64,000 nucleotides of DNA from Bryobacterales bacterium F-183 (GCA_016865505.2 AP025252.1:4486137-4550136), one strand, 5' to 3'; positions 45,637-53,809 are shown, counted from the first letter of the stretch. Notes: generated by a model from the sequence alone, not told the origin. Numbers and translations: made by a program.

Positions 45637-46364
45637 TGTTTTCGCTGCTCATTGCGTCCGACCTGGCGGACCCGCAGCGCGACCTCATCGTGCAGCGCCT
45701 TTGGGAAGCAGGCACGCTCGGCATCGTGGAAGGCGACCAAACCTTGGAAGCCTTCTTTGACGACGAAAGCGTCATCGAGACTCTGGCCGACCTGCACCCG
45801 CAGCGCATCGAGCCCGAAGATGTGGATTGGGAAGAAGAGACCCGCCGCAGCTTTCCGCCCGTCACCGCAGGAGCGAAGTTTTTTGTCGTACCGCCTTGGA
45901 ATGAGGACCCCACGCCCGCAGGACGCGTGCGTCTTGTCATCAATCCAGGGTCCGCGTGCGGCACCGGCTATCATCCGTGTACGCGGATGTGCCTGCAGTT
46001 GCTGGAACAGTACGTTAAGCCCGGCAACCGCGTGCTGGACGTAGGCGCAGGGTCAGGCATTCTGTCCAAGGCCGTCGCGATTCTGGAAGGCCACGCCGTC
46101 GCGTGCGACATCGATCCGGACTCGATTGAACACTGCGATTGGCAGCCCAAGTTCACAGGGTCAGTCGATGCCGTCGCGGCGGGCTCATTCGATATTGTGG
46201 TTGCCAACATCTCGCCGGAAGTTCACCGTGCGATGCTGCCTGAGTACCGGCGTGTGGCCCGTACTTTGATTCTGTCCGGGTTTGAAGAACTGGAGCCGCA
46301 AGCGGACGAGGTCCAACGGTTGGAACTCGACGGCTGGCAGGCATTGGTGATTAAAGCCACATGA
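45636..46364 (+). CDS. prmA: Ribosomal protein L11 methyltransferase
   Basis: A 242-residue protein; full-length PrmA in E. coli is about 50 residues longer, and the missing part is in the N-terminal substrate-binding domain. NPGSACGTGYHPCTRMCL is the PrmA signature; RVLDVGAGSGILSKAVAIL is motif I of the SAM site, DIDPDSI motif II and VVANISPEV the catalytic loop. It trimethylates L11. The small N-terminal domain (about 1-65; LLIASDLADPQRDLIVQRLWEAGTLGI) keeps the ferredoxin-like pattern. The family is certain as an MTase; specificity for L11 is likely but not proven. Confidence 0.82.
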   Translation: MFSLLIASDLADPQRDLIVQRLWEAGTLGIVEGDQTLEAFFDDESVIETLADLHPQRIEPEDVDWEEETRRSFPPVTAGAKFFVVPPWNEDPTPAGRVRLVINPGSACGTGYHPCTRMCLQLLEQYVKPGNRVLDVGAGSGILSKAVAILEGHAVACDIDPDSIEHCDWQPKFTGSVDAVAAGSFDIVVANISPEVHRAMLPEYRRVARTLILSGFEELEPQADEVQRLELDGWQALVIKAT

Positions 46365-46433
46365 CCATGCCTAAGGGTAAGGGCTGAGTTCGTACCGGGA
46401 AAATGGCCGCTTGGTTCTGAGCCGTACTGGTAC

Positions 46434-47900
46434 TCAACCCTGCCGGGGACCACGGTACGGATAGGACTGCCAGGGGTCGTTGCCGTCCACCCGAACGTCG
46501 CCAGTCTGCCGTAAATAGGCCTGCAAACGATTCCAAAGCTGGTCTTTGACCTTGAAGTACTTCAGGTCGGTCGACACATTGCGCATCTGGAACGGGTCGG
46601 ACTTTAGGTCGTACAACTCGTCCACGCGGCGCTTGCCAAAGCATAGTTCGTACGCGTTGCCGTACTTGGACCGTTCGTTCAGGATCAGGTTGCGGGTGGG
46701 ACTATCATCGACATCGCCGTTGATGTTGCCGAGGTTCGAAATGTGTTCGCCGCCCATGGGCCAGCGGTCCGGGCGGAAGTTGCGGATGTACAAAAAGTCC
46801 TTGGTACGGATGCAACGGGTCGGATAGGTCTCGGCGTTCGGCCGCGCTAGAGTGTGGCGCTCGACGCCAGCAAATGCGGCATCGCGGGAGGCGTCGCTCT
46901 CGCCGCGCAGCAGTGGCAGCAGGCTCTTGCCGGTCATGGAGGCGGGTACGGCGACACCAGCGGCTTCCAGAAACGTAGGCGCAAGGTCGATGTGCTGTAC
47001 GAACTCGCTCACCGTACGGCCGGGCTTCACCACGTTCTTGCCCCAGCGGATCGACAACGGCATGCGGATGCCGGTGTCGTACAGGTTCACCTTGCCGCGC
47101 GGGAACGGCATACCGTTGTCGCTGGTGACGACAATCAGCGTATTCTCCAGTTCGCCCGCTCGTTCCAAGGCGGCTACCATGCGGCCCAGGTGCGTGTCGA
47201 AGTACTCGACCTCCGCGCAGTAATCCAGAATGTCGGTGCGGACCACGTCGGTGTCCGGCCAGAAGGGAGGTACGTCGACGTTGGCGGGATCTTTGCCCAA
47301 GCGCTTGCCAATGCCGTTCTCGTACACGCGATGCGGTTCCGTCCCGCCGTACCAGAAGAAGAACGGCTGTTCTTTGTTTGTGCGCGCAGCAAGGAAATCG
47401 TCGAAGTTGGCAGCATAGTCGCGCGGGTCGATACCCGGCTGCGGCGGTGCTACTTTCTTCGCATTGAACTCACGCCCCGCAGGTGGTCGCGTATGTCCCA
47501 ATGCATTCCACGTCCCGGGACCCCAAGTCTTGGCGGTGGAGCCGACAAAGTATCCGGAGTCCTCGAGCAGATGCGTGAACACCGGGTAGTCCGGGCTGAG
47601 CGTGCTCCACAGTACGCCGCCTTCCCGCGTCTGCCACATCTGGCGGCCCGTCAGCATCGAACTGCGCGAGGCCGTACAGGATGGCGCCGCGCAGAACGAA
47701 TGCTCAAAGGCAAGCCCTTCGCGCTCCAGGCGATCAATCGTTGGGATGCGCAAGGTGTTCGCGCCGCGGTAGCGGAACGCGCCGTTCCAGGAACGATCGT
47801 CAGCCGTGGCAAACAGGATGTTGGGACGCTTCTTTGCTTGGGCCTTTACCCTGGCAACGGTTGCAGTAGCGCCAAGCGCGAACTCGCGGCGGGAAAGCAT
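46434..47900 (-). CDS. Exported sulfatase with CTASR active-site motif
   Basis: A 488-residue type I sulfatase. LSRREFALGATATVARVKA is a Tat-like signal; RPNILFATADDRS gives the calcium-binding Asp pair. The modified residue should be Cys75 in APSCTASRSSMLTGR. The usual core is C/S-x-P-x-R, whereas here it is C-T-A-S-R with Ala for Pro. TSDNGMPFPRGKVNLYDTGIRMPL supplies the second metal site. The target is a sulfated sugar, but the subclass is not predictable. The protein starts 11 bases after DUF4097 and ends a sigma/anti-sigma operon, suggesting that it is induced by an envelope signal. No maturase is nearby. Confidence 0.87.
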   Translation of the reverse strand: MLSRREFALGATATVARVKAQAKKRPNILFATADDRSWNGAFRYRGANTLRIPTIDRLEREGLAFEHSFCAAPSCTASRSSMLTGRQMWQTREGGVLWSTLSPDYPVFTHLLEDSGYFVGSTAKTWGPGTWNALGHTRPPAGREFNAKKVAPPQPGIDPRDYAANFDDFLAARTNKEQPFFFWYGGTEPHRVYENGIGKRLGKDPANVDVPPFWPDTDVVRTDILDYCAEVEYFDTHLGRMVAALERAGELENTLIVVTSDNGMPFPRGKVNLYDTGIRMPLSIRWGKNVVKPGRTVSEFVQHIDLAPTFLEAAGVAVPASMTGKSLLPLLRGESDASRDAAFAGVERHTLARPNAETYPTRCIRTKDFLYIRNFRPDRWPMGGEHISNLGNINGDVDDSPTRNLILNERSKYGNAYELCFGKRRVDELYDLKSDPFQMRNVSTDLKYFKVKDQLWNRLQAYLRQTGDVRVDGNDPWQSYPYRGPRQG

Positions 47901-47911
47901 ACACCGCTAGC

Positions 47912-48604
47912 TTACTTCTTTCGCAGGTAGATCGATCCGTTAAAGGCGCGCATCTGCAATTCCGGACCTCCACCGCCGATGCGCCCGCTGATACCGCGAT
48001 CGGTCCGCACTGGAAGGCCGCCTTCCAACTGCAGGTCAAAATCCGTGTGGATCTTACCGTTCTCCGTGCGCAGCTTGACGTCTGCCTTGAGGTCCGCCGG
48101 GAAGGTACAGTCGATCGTTCCGTTCATGGACGTGAAAGAACTCGGCTTGTCCGGATCAAGCCGCGTAATCACTGCGGAAATACTCTTGTTCAGCGAGTGC
48201 GCGAGGATGGATCCGGACACGTTCATCAGACGAATCGCACCGTTCAACAGGTTGATGTCCAGGTCTCCGCTGACGCTTTCAACCACAGCTTCTCTGCAAT
48301 TGACGCAGCGCACCACCAGGGACGTCTGGTTCGGCACCTGCACCACCATCGGACCCCGGTTCATCCCGCTAATGCTGACCGTATTGTTCGCCTCCGTCAC
48401 CTGCACGCGATCCTTCTCGAGCGCCGCAGAGGTGACCTTCACGTCCTTACCTTCATACCCACGAATGCTCAGGCTCCCGTCCAAAAGTTCCACTCGCACG
48501 ATCCGTGGGCGCGCTTCGTCACTGAACGCAATCAACCGTTCCTGTGCCGCCGCGACAATACCAGTCGCCGCAATCGCCAACAATAGCCAGGGTCTATACA
48601 TCAT
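47912..48604 (-). CDS. Exported DUF4097-like beta-helix protein
   Basis: A 230-residue protein. Signal peptide (PWLLLAIAATGIVAAAQ), then repeated short strands with turns (SLSIRGYEGKDVKVTSAAL; SVSGDLDINLLNGAIRLMNVSGSI; SFTSMNGTIDCTFP; TENGKIHTDFD; RGISGRIGGGGPELQMRAFNGSIYL). The repeat pattern VSGD/NGxI matches DUF4097, a left- or right-handed beta-helix found next to ECF sigma and anti-sigma genes. It may be the envelope output or sensor of that pair. No catalytic residues are seen. The start lies three bases after the anti-sigma stop. Confidence 0.75.
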   Translation of the reverse strand: MMYRPWLLLAIAATGIVAAAQERLIAFSDEARPRIVRVELLDGSLSIRGYEGKDVKVTSAALEKDRVQVTEANNTVSISGMNRGPMVVQVPNQTSLVVRCVNCREAVVESVSGDLDINLLNGAIRLMNVSGSILAHSLNKSISAVITRLDPDKPSSFTSMNGTIDCTFPADLKADVKLRTENGKIHTDFDLQLEGGLPVRTDRGISGRIGGGGPELQMRAFNGSIYLRKK

Positions 48605-48607
48605 TGG

Positions 48608-49405
48608 TCAGTGCAGCTCCGTAACCGCCCAGCGCGCGCGCTCCTGCACGGCCTTCTGTAGCTTGTCGTCCTGGGTCATCGCATTGAGCGCCTTCACCGC
48701 GGATTGATCGTTTAGGTCCACCAGTAGTTCGATGATCGCAATCTGCACCATCGGCGATTCCTGCAGCTTGATCGCTTCCAACAGTTGACGGCGCGCCGCA
48801 TGGTCCGTCCCAAAGCGCTTGAAGGCGTCCACCGCCGCCAGCCGTACGTTGACGTTGGGGTCGGACTTGACGGTGTCCAGCAGCGCGAACACCACATCGC
48901 GATCGGACTTGTCCGCGCGGCTGGCAAAGGTCACACCCTTGAGCCGCTCAGACGCGGATTGCTGCTGCAACATCTCCCGTATGCTGTTCACCTCGCCGCG
49001 CAGTTGTGCGATTTCCGAGGTTTCCGGCTTCACAACCGGGGGAGAGTAAAAAGAACGGGCCGCAAAGAATCCAACGGCCAGCATCGCCAGTGCGCCTGCA
49101 AACACCGGCAACGGCTGCCCAAACCATCGCGACCACCAACTGGGAGCGGCCGCCGGCGCTTTCTCGTCCGCACCGCTGCGATAGGCATCGAGCATGTCGT
49201 AAAAACGGGTGCGAACCGCAGGACCAGGCGCCTCCACCGGAACCCGATCCAGATTGGCCCACAGGCGTCCCAGCTCAGCCGACTCATTCCGGCAAGCCTG
49301 GCAAGCGGCAAGATGCGTGTCCACCGCGCGATGCTCATTCACCGAAATGATGCCGGCCCAATACTCGGGCAGCTTCTGCTGAATCTGTTCGCAAGATGTC
49401 GTCAT
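48608..49405 (-). CDS. Zinc-finger anti-sigma factor fused to HEAT-like repeats
   Basis: A 265-residue membrane protein. The N-terminal 50 residues form a zf-HC2-like fold: HLAACQACRNES gives H-x3-C-x2-C. A membrane helix at about 102-118 (VFAGALAMLAVGFFAA) follows. The periplasmic part (about 150-265) holds HEAT-like repeats (DVVFALLDTVKSDPNVNVRLAAVDAFKRFG; MVQIAIIELLVDLNDQSAVKAL). The zinc finger should hold the sigma factor encoded just upstream; the ATG overlaps that gene by four bases. A HEAT domain in place of a plain sensor tail suggests that protein binding outside the cytoplasm triggers release. Confidence 0.8.
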   Translation of the reverse strand: MTTSCEQIQQKLPEYWAGIISVNEHRAVDTHLAACQACRNESAELGRLWANLDRVPVEAPGPAVRTRFYDMLDAYRSGADEKAPAAAPSWWSRWFGQPLPVFAGALAMLAVGFFAARSFYSPPVVKPETSEIAQLRGEVNSIREMLQQQSASERLKGVTFASRADKSDRDVVFALLDTVKSDPNVNVRLAAVDAFKRFGTDHAARRQLLEAIKLQESPMVQIAIIELLVDLNDQSAVKALNAMTQDDKLQKAVQERARWAVTELH

Positions 49406-49947
49406 GCTTTTGCTCCTGCCAGTTCGGTGTATAGATCGCCGAGCGCCCGCACGGCGCGAAACACACGAACCTTTACCGCCCCCACTTCAATCCCCAGAAT
49501 CTGCGCGATCTCTTCGTACTTCAGTTCCTGATAGCGGCTCAGCACCAGCACCTCTCGCTTGTCTTCCGGAAGCAACTCCATCGCGCGCCGCAGCAGCGCC
49601 ACTTCCTGGTCGCGCGACAGGACGTCGTCCACGCGAGACGACGCGCTGGCCATTTCCTCATCCGGTGTCACCTCAGGACGGCGCTTTTGTAACTGATCCA
49701 TCTGGGCGTTCCGCGCAATCTGGTACATCCAGGCCGTAAACGCATGTTGCGGGTTGAACGTATGCCTGTACCGCAGGATGCGAAAGTACACTTCCTGCAC
49801 GAGATCCTCGCTCAGCGCTCGGTCGGACGTGCAACGCAAAAAGAAGTGAAATAGCGCACGATGGTGCCGTTCAAACAGCACCGCCAACTTGCGCAGGTCA
49901 CCGTCTTTCACCTGCCGCATCAACTCCTGATCGGATAAATCAGTCAA
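49402..49947 (-). CDS. ECF-family RNA polymerase sigma factor
   Basis: A 181-residue regulator. Sigma region 2 (about 20-90; LAVLFERHHRALFHFFLRCTSDRALSEDLVQEVYFRIL, AWMYQIARN) and region 4 (about 115-170; LLPEDKREVLVLSRYQELKYEEIAQILGI, EVGAVKVRVFRAVRAL) are both present without region 3, as in ECF sigmas. TTG start at 49947 (an ATG at 49920 with SD three bases away is unlikely). It drives the operon with the anti-sigma, DUF4097 and sulfatase genes and probably its own transcription, but I do not see a clear duplicated promoter sequence. Confidence 0.88.
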   Translation of the reverse strand: MTDLSDQELMRQVKDGDLRKLAVLFERHHRALFHFFLRCTSDRALSEDLVQEVYFRILRYRHTFNPQHAFTAWMYQIARNAQMDQLQKRRPEVTPDEEMASASSRVDDVLSRDQEVALLRRAMELLPEDKREVLVLSRYQELKYEEIAQILGIEVGAVKVRVFRAVRALGDLYTELAGAKA

Positions 49948-50039
49948 GAACGCGTTCGCTTTCCATACAGAATATCGCCCAGCGCGTCAAAGGTTACTAA
50001 GATAGTGAAAGCCCATCCAGGAGGTTTAGTAGTCCACTC

Positions 50040-50558
50040 ATGAGAAAAATGTTGATTTTGGCCGCCGCGTGCGGTCTCACCGCCGTCGCGCAAGACAATC
50101 CGATGGCCACCGAAGTCAAGGGACTTTGGACGCAAATCAAGACGAACATCGTCAAAGCCGCGGAAAAGATGCCGGAAGAGGGCTATGCCTTCAAGGCCAC
50201 GCCGGACGTCCGTAGCTTCGGCCAGTTGATCGGCCACATCACCGATGCCCACTACGGCTTCTGTGGCGGCGCGATGGATGCCAGCAAAGCAAAGAAGGCG
50301 CCTGGCGCCGAGAAGTCTCTCACCAGCAAGGCCGATCTCGTCGCCGCGTTGAAGACCAGCGTGGAATTCTGCGACGGCGCGTACAACAGCCTCACCGATG
50401 CCTCGCTGGCCACCAAGGGCAAGCTGTTTGGCCGCGCTGAACGCACCTACAACACGATCCTCAACTTCAATATCGCCCACGACAACGAGCATTACGGCAA
50501 CATTGTGACGTACATGCGTCTCAAGAACCTGGTGCCTCCGTCGTCGGAAGGCCGCTAG
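50040..50558 (+). CDS. Exported DinB-superfamily protein
   Basis: A 172-residue protein. Signal peptide MLILAAACGLTAVAQ, then a four-helix bundle of DinB type: SFGQLIGHITDAHYGF and AHDNEHYGNIVTYMR give the His residues of the metal site (H, then HxxxH). Cytoplasmic DinB proteins include bacillithiol-related transferases, but secreted acidobacterial forms have no known substrate. The SD AGGAGG (50020-50025) is 14 bases from the ATG, longer than usual; no better start is in frame. It is divergent from the ECF sigma gene. Confidence 0.82.
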   Translation: MRKMLILAAACGLTAVAQDNPMATEVKGLWTQIKTNIVKAAEKMPEEGYAFKATPDVRSFGQLIGHITDAHYGFCGGAMDASKAKKAPGAEKSLTSKADLVAALKTSVEFCDGAYNSLTDASLATKGKLFGRAERTYNTILNFNIAHDNEHYGNIVTYMRLKNLVPPSSEGR

Positions 50559-50562
50559 TACT

Positions 50563-51045
50563 TTACTTGGACGCCAGCTTCGGCGTCAGGTACCAGCAGA
50601 GCACCCCATGTGGTTGGGCGGTGAACGAGGCGAGATCAATCGCCACGACGCCGCCCTTCTTGAAATCGACCAGCATCGATGGGGAGTTCAGCAAAAAGGC
50701 CGTCAATGAGCTGAACAGCGGTTCGTGCCCGACGACGAGCACTTCCTGCTGGCTCTTTTGCAGCCGGATCTCACCCCAGGCATCGCGCGGAGACGAGTCC
50801 GGCGTGAGCTTACTCACCTGTTCGATCTCACCCTGGAATCCAAGTTCGCTGACGGCGACCTCTGCGGTCTGCATCGCGCGCAGGTAAGGACTGGAAAGTA
50901 CCGCGGTCGGCACTACACCCGCTGCTTTCAGCGTCTTCATCACCTCGCGTAGTTTTTTGAAGCCTTCCGGCGTAATCGCGCGATCCGCGTCCGGCTTTCC
51001 AAAACCATCTTCGGCAATTCCATGACGCAGCAAATAAACTCGCAT
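50563..51045 (-). CDS. sixA: Phosphohistidine phosphatase
   Basis: A 160-residue histidine-phosphatase-superfamily enzyme. The first residues VYLLRHGIAED give the RHG phosphate-binding motif, TPEGFKKLREVMKTL and SSPYLRAMQTAEVA place the second Arg, and VLVVGHEPLFSSLTAFLL holds the second catalytic His. SixA removes phosphate from HPt or PTS phosphohistidines. The stop is five bases from the convergent DinB gene, and the start is 43 bases from the divergent glycosyltransferase. Confidence 0.87.
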   Translation of the reverse strand: MRVYLLRHGIAEDGFGKPDADRAITPEGFKKLREVMKTLKAAGVVPTAVLSSPYLRAMQTAEVAVSELGFQGEIEQVSKLTPDSSPRDAWGEIRLQKSQQEVLVVGHEPLFSSLTAFLLNSPSMLVDFKKGGVVAIDLASFTAQPHGVLCWYLTPKLASK

Positions 51046-51088
51046 TCTTCGTCATTCTGACACGATCTTTTGTTACCGTGAACCTTGC

Positions 51089-52240
51089 ATGAGCCCGCGC
51101 CGCCCCGTTCTGGACTTTATGTACTTCGACGCCGGCGGAGGACATCGTGCGGCGGCAACCGCCTTGCAAGCCGTCATCGAGCAACAGCAGAGGCCGTGGG
51201 ACATCCGGCTGGTTCATGTCCAGGAACTACTGCAGTCGCTGGACGTCTTCCGCAAAGTCACCGGCATCAATCTAGAAGACATTTACAACCTGATGCTTGC
51301 CAAGGGCTGGACGCTCGGCTCCGGGCCAGGGCTGCGCTTTATGCAGGGCATCATCCGGATGATGCGGCCGTTCACGGTGAAGCTGCTGACCGAGCACTGG
51401 CGCAAAACCACGCCCGACATGGTGGTGTCGGTGGTGCCCAACTTCAACTGGCAGATGTACCGGGCGATTCAGGCTGCTTGTCCCAAGACTCCTTACGTCA
51501 CAATCCTTACCGATATGGCGGATTACCCGCCGAACTTCTGGATCGAGAGGAATCAGCCGAACCAGTGGTTCATCTGCGGTACGGATGAAGCGATGGAGCA
51601 GGCCCGCAGCATGGGGCATCCGCCGGAACGGATTCTGCGGACGTCCGGCATGATTTTGCGTCCTAAGTTTTATGAGCCTGTGACGGTCGATCGGGTGACC
51701 GAACGGAAGCGCCTGGGGCTCGATCCTTCGCTGCCGACGGGCATCGTGTTGTTTGGCGGCCAAGGTTCGAAGGTAATGCTCGACATCGCGCGAAAGGTCA
51801 GCAACAGCGGGCAGAAGGTACAGCTGATCTTTATCTGCGGCCGGAATGAAGCGCTTGCCAACAAGCTGCGCGCGTTGAAGCTGGACATCCCGTTCTACGT
51901 CGAAGGGTTCACGAGCGAGGTTCCGTCGTACATGGCGATTTCGGACTTCCTGATCGGAAAGCCTGGCCCGGGCAGCATCAGCGAGGCCGTGCAGATGGGC
52001 ATCCCGGTGATCATCGAGCGTAACGCGTGGACCCTGCCGCAGGAGCGCTTCAACGCGGATTGGGTGCTGAACAAGCAGGTCGGCGTGGTGCTCAAGAACT
52101 TTCGCGGCATCGATACGGCAGTGGGCCAGTTGCTCGGCCCGGGCATCCTCGACAAGTACAAGGCAAATGCGCGAGCGATTCAGAATCGCGCGATCTTTGA
52201 GATCCCGGAGTTGCTGGAGCGCATTCTCGGGGCATCGTGA
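51089..52240 (+). CDS. MGDG-synthase/MurG-like glycosyltransferase
   Basis: A 383-residue GT-B enzyme of family 28. LDFMYFDAGGGHRAAATALQAVIEQQ is the MGDG-synthase N-terminal motif, DMVVSVVPNFNWQMYRA and FICGTDEAMEQARSMG follow, and the C-terminal half has VLFGGQGSKVMLDIA and FLIGKPGPGSISEAVQMGIPVII with the UDP-sugar motif. Such enzymes attach galactose or glucose to diacylglycerol. The product would be a membrane glycolipid, though glycosylation of another lipid is possible. It is alone on its strand ahead of the beta-lactamase-like gene. Confidence 0.85.
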   Translation: MSPRRPVLDFMYFDAGGGHRAAATALQAVIEQQQRPWDIRLVHVQELLQSLDVFRKVTGINLEDIYNLMLAKGWTLGSGPGLRFMQGIIRMMRPFTVKLLTEHWRKTTPDMVVSVVPNFNWQMYRAIQAACPKTPYVTILTDMADYPPNFWIERNQPNQWFICGTDEAMEQARSMGHPPERILRTSGMILRPKFYEPVTVDRVTERKRLGLDPSLPTGIVLFGGQGSKVMLDIARKVSNSGQKVQLIFICGRNEALANKLRALKLDIPFYVEGFTSEVPSYMAISDFLIGKPGPGSISEAVQMGIPVIIERNAWTLPQERFNADWVLNKQVGVVLKNFRGIDTAVGQLLGPGILDKYKANARAIQNRAIFEIPELLERILGAS

Positions 52241-52251
52241 CAAAATGTCAC
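52237..52251. promoter_or_regulatory. Perfect GTGACA-AAA-TGTCAC palindrome before the beta-lactamase-like gene
   Basis: Six-base arms are separated by three A bases. It covers the last bases of the glycosyltransferase gene and ends four bases before the ATG at 52256, where no SD is seen. It resembles an operator but not the TACAnnTGTA box of BlaI/CopY regulators, because the spacer is three bases. Confidence 0.4.
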
Positions 52252-52255
52252 AAGC

Positions 52256-53458
52256 ATGCGCCTAGCTCTTGTCGCCCTTACCTCATTCCTGACCATTTCC
52301 GCCGCCGATCGCGATAGCGCCGCCAAGAGCGGTCTGGATGCGGCTCAGCTTGCCAAGATCCCAAAGCGATTGCGGGAGTTTGTCGACGCCGGTAAGGCAG
52401 CTGGCATGGTCACGCTGGTGGCCCGACATGGGCAGGTCGCGTCGATGGAGGCGATCGGCTATACCGACCTTGAAACCAAGCAGCCCATCAAGACGGATGC
52501 GATCTTTCAGTTGCATTCGATGACCAAGCCAATGGTTTGCCTGGGCGTGATGATGCTTGCGGAAGACGGCAAGGTCAACATCAACGATCCGATTGAAAAG
52601 CATCTGCCGGAGTTCCGCGGGCAGATGGTGCTGAATGAGGACGGCAAACTGGTGAAGCCGAATCGGCTGGTGACGATTCGAGACCTGATGACGCATACGT
52701 CGGGGATGATTTTGAATCCGCCGCCTGCGATTGGGGAGTTGCATGGCGCGCTGCACAAGAGCCTTGCAGATGTGGTGCTGATCGAGTCGCAACAGCCGCT
52801 GCTGTTTCAGCCGGGGACGAAGTGGTCGTACTCGAATACAGGCATCGCAACGCTGGCGCGCCTGATTGAGGTCCACTCGGGTATGGCGTTTGAGAAGTTT
52901 TTGGAAGCGCGCCTGTTTCAGCCTCTCGGCATGGTGGATTCCTACATCTTTCCGCCGAAAGAGAAGCATCACCGCATGCCGACGGCGTACTTGCTGAAGG
53001 ATGGGCAGACGATCAAGTACACGTCGGATCCGCTAGGCGAAGGCGTCATGAAGTTCCGCGTGGGCGCGAAGTACTCGCTGCCGGAGGGTGGTGTTTATTC
53101 GACGGCGGCGGACCTGTTCCGGCTGTACCAGATGATGCTGAATGGCGGTACGCTCGACGGCAAGCGCGTGATCTCGAAAGCGTCGCTGCAGTTGATGACG
53201 TCGTGCCACACGCCTGCGGGAATGCGTACCAGCATGCCCGGCGGTTGCTGGGGCTTGGGGAGCTACGTGATCACCGACCCCGCGCAGAACGGCCTGCTGC
53301 TGAGCGAAGGTACGCACGGGCATGGTGGTCGCTACGGGACGTTCTATGCAGTGGACCCGAAGCGGAACATGATCTCGATCTTCCTGATTCATCGGGAAGG
53401 CGGTAACGACGAGCGTAACGCGTTCCTGCAGATCGCGGCTGCCGCGGTGTTGGACTAG
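52256..53458 (+). CDS. Serine beta-lactamase-like (class C type) hydrolase
   Basis: A 400-residue protein. Signal peptide RLALVALTSFLTISA. Ser88-x-x-Lys91 in QLHSMTKPM is the nucleophile motif, WSYSNTG the YxN motif and HGHGGRYGT the HxG equivalent of KTG. MMLAEDGKVNINDPIEKHLPEF is typical of serine-hydrolase/penicillin-binding relatives. The family includes esterases, D-aminopeptidases and AmpC-type lactamases; nothing points to resistance in particular. No SD is apparent, and a palindrome lies immediately before the start. The transcript ends at a terminator (53515-53551). Confidence 0.87.
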   Translation: MRLALVALTSFLTISAADRDSAAKSGLDAAQLAKIPKRLREFVDAGKAAGMVTLVARHGQVASMEAIGYTDLETKQPIKTDAIFQLHSMTKPMVCLGVMMLAEDGKVNINDPIEKHLPEFRGQMVLNEDGKLVKPNRLVTIRDLMTHTSGMILNPPPAIGELHGALHKSLADVVLIESQQPLLFQPGTKWSYSNTGIATLARLIEVHSGMAFEKFLEARLFQPLGMVDSYIFPPKEKHHRMPTAYLLKDGQTIKYTSDPLGEGVMKFRVGAKYSLPEGGVYSTAADLFRLYQMMLNGGTLDGKRVISKASLQLMTSCHTPAGMRTSMPGGCWGLGSYVITDPAQNGLLLSEGTHGHGGRYGTFYAVDPKRNMISIFLIHREGGNDERNAFLQIAAAAVLD

Positions 53459-53514
53459 CTGCGTGGTCATCGCCAGACGGCGAACATAAAACGAAAAGCA
53501 CAGTTCTACAAACC

Positions 53515-53551
53515 AGCGCGTTAGCCTTCACCGTCTAACGCGCTTTATTTC
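53515..53551 (+). terminator. Intrinsic terminator of the beta-lactamase-like gene
   Basis: A perfect 10-bp stem (53515-53524 with 53535-53544) around a ten-base loop, followed by TTATTTC. It begins 57 bases after the stop at 53458. Confidence 0.7.
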
Positions 53552-53632
53552 TGCCCAACAATCCAACATCTTACGAGCCAGCGCCCGTACAACAAGTGCG
53601 CTCGCTCAGCCTGCGCGCGCTCTAATCGAATC

Positions 53633-53745
53633 GGGCTAGGAAGCCAGGGCTGACGCAAGCGCATCGCGCCAGTCCGTTCGTGTGACGCATTGTTGGGGAC
53701 TTTCCAAGGACCGGAGCCGGTTACCGCCGCGCTCCGGTCCCATTT
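53633..53745 (+). ncRNA. Candidate small RNA or leader ending in a strong terminator
   Basis: This gene-free stretch between two terminators begins after a -10-like TCTAATCG (53621-53628), the same hexamer context (TAxAATCG) seen before three genes here; no -35 is visible. The RNA of about 113 nt would open with a small hairpin (GGCT-AGGA-AGCC, 53634-53645) and end in the terminator stem at 53708-53740 followed by CATTTTTAT. No known RNA family is recognised (not 6S, SRP, tmRNA or RNase P in form). If transcription continues past the stem it would be the leader of the gene at 53810. The 65 bases after it hold no clear promoter. Confidence 0.35.
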
Positions 53746-53748
53746 TTA
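53708..53748 (+). terminator. Strong intrinsic terminator with no gene before it
   Basis: A 10-bp perfect stem (53708-53717 with 53731-53740), a 13-base loop that can form an inner hairpin, then CATTTTTA. Because the beta-lactamase-like gene already has its own terminator, this one should end another transcript, the candidate small RNA, or act as an attenuator of the gene at 53810. Confidence 0.7.
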
Positions 53749-53809
53749 TGCAGTGCGACACCCGGGCGCGGCTTCTCAAACGAAATCGAACGAACAGAGA
53801 ACACACAAC

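Noticed and set aside
46365-46433. Imperfect inverted repeat near 46413-46439 as a terminator between prmA and the sulfatase
   Set aside because: Arms are broken by mismatches, the repeat includes the sulfatase stop codon and there is no U-tract.
53545-53809. tRNA, 6S RNA or SRP RNA in the gene-free stretch
   Set aside because: No cloverleaf, no T-loop sequence, no SRP tetraloop helix and no 6S-type long bubble was found; only the generic candidate RNA is kept.
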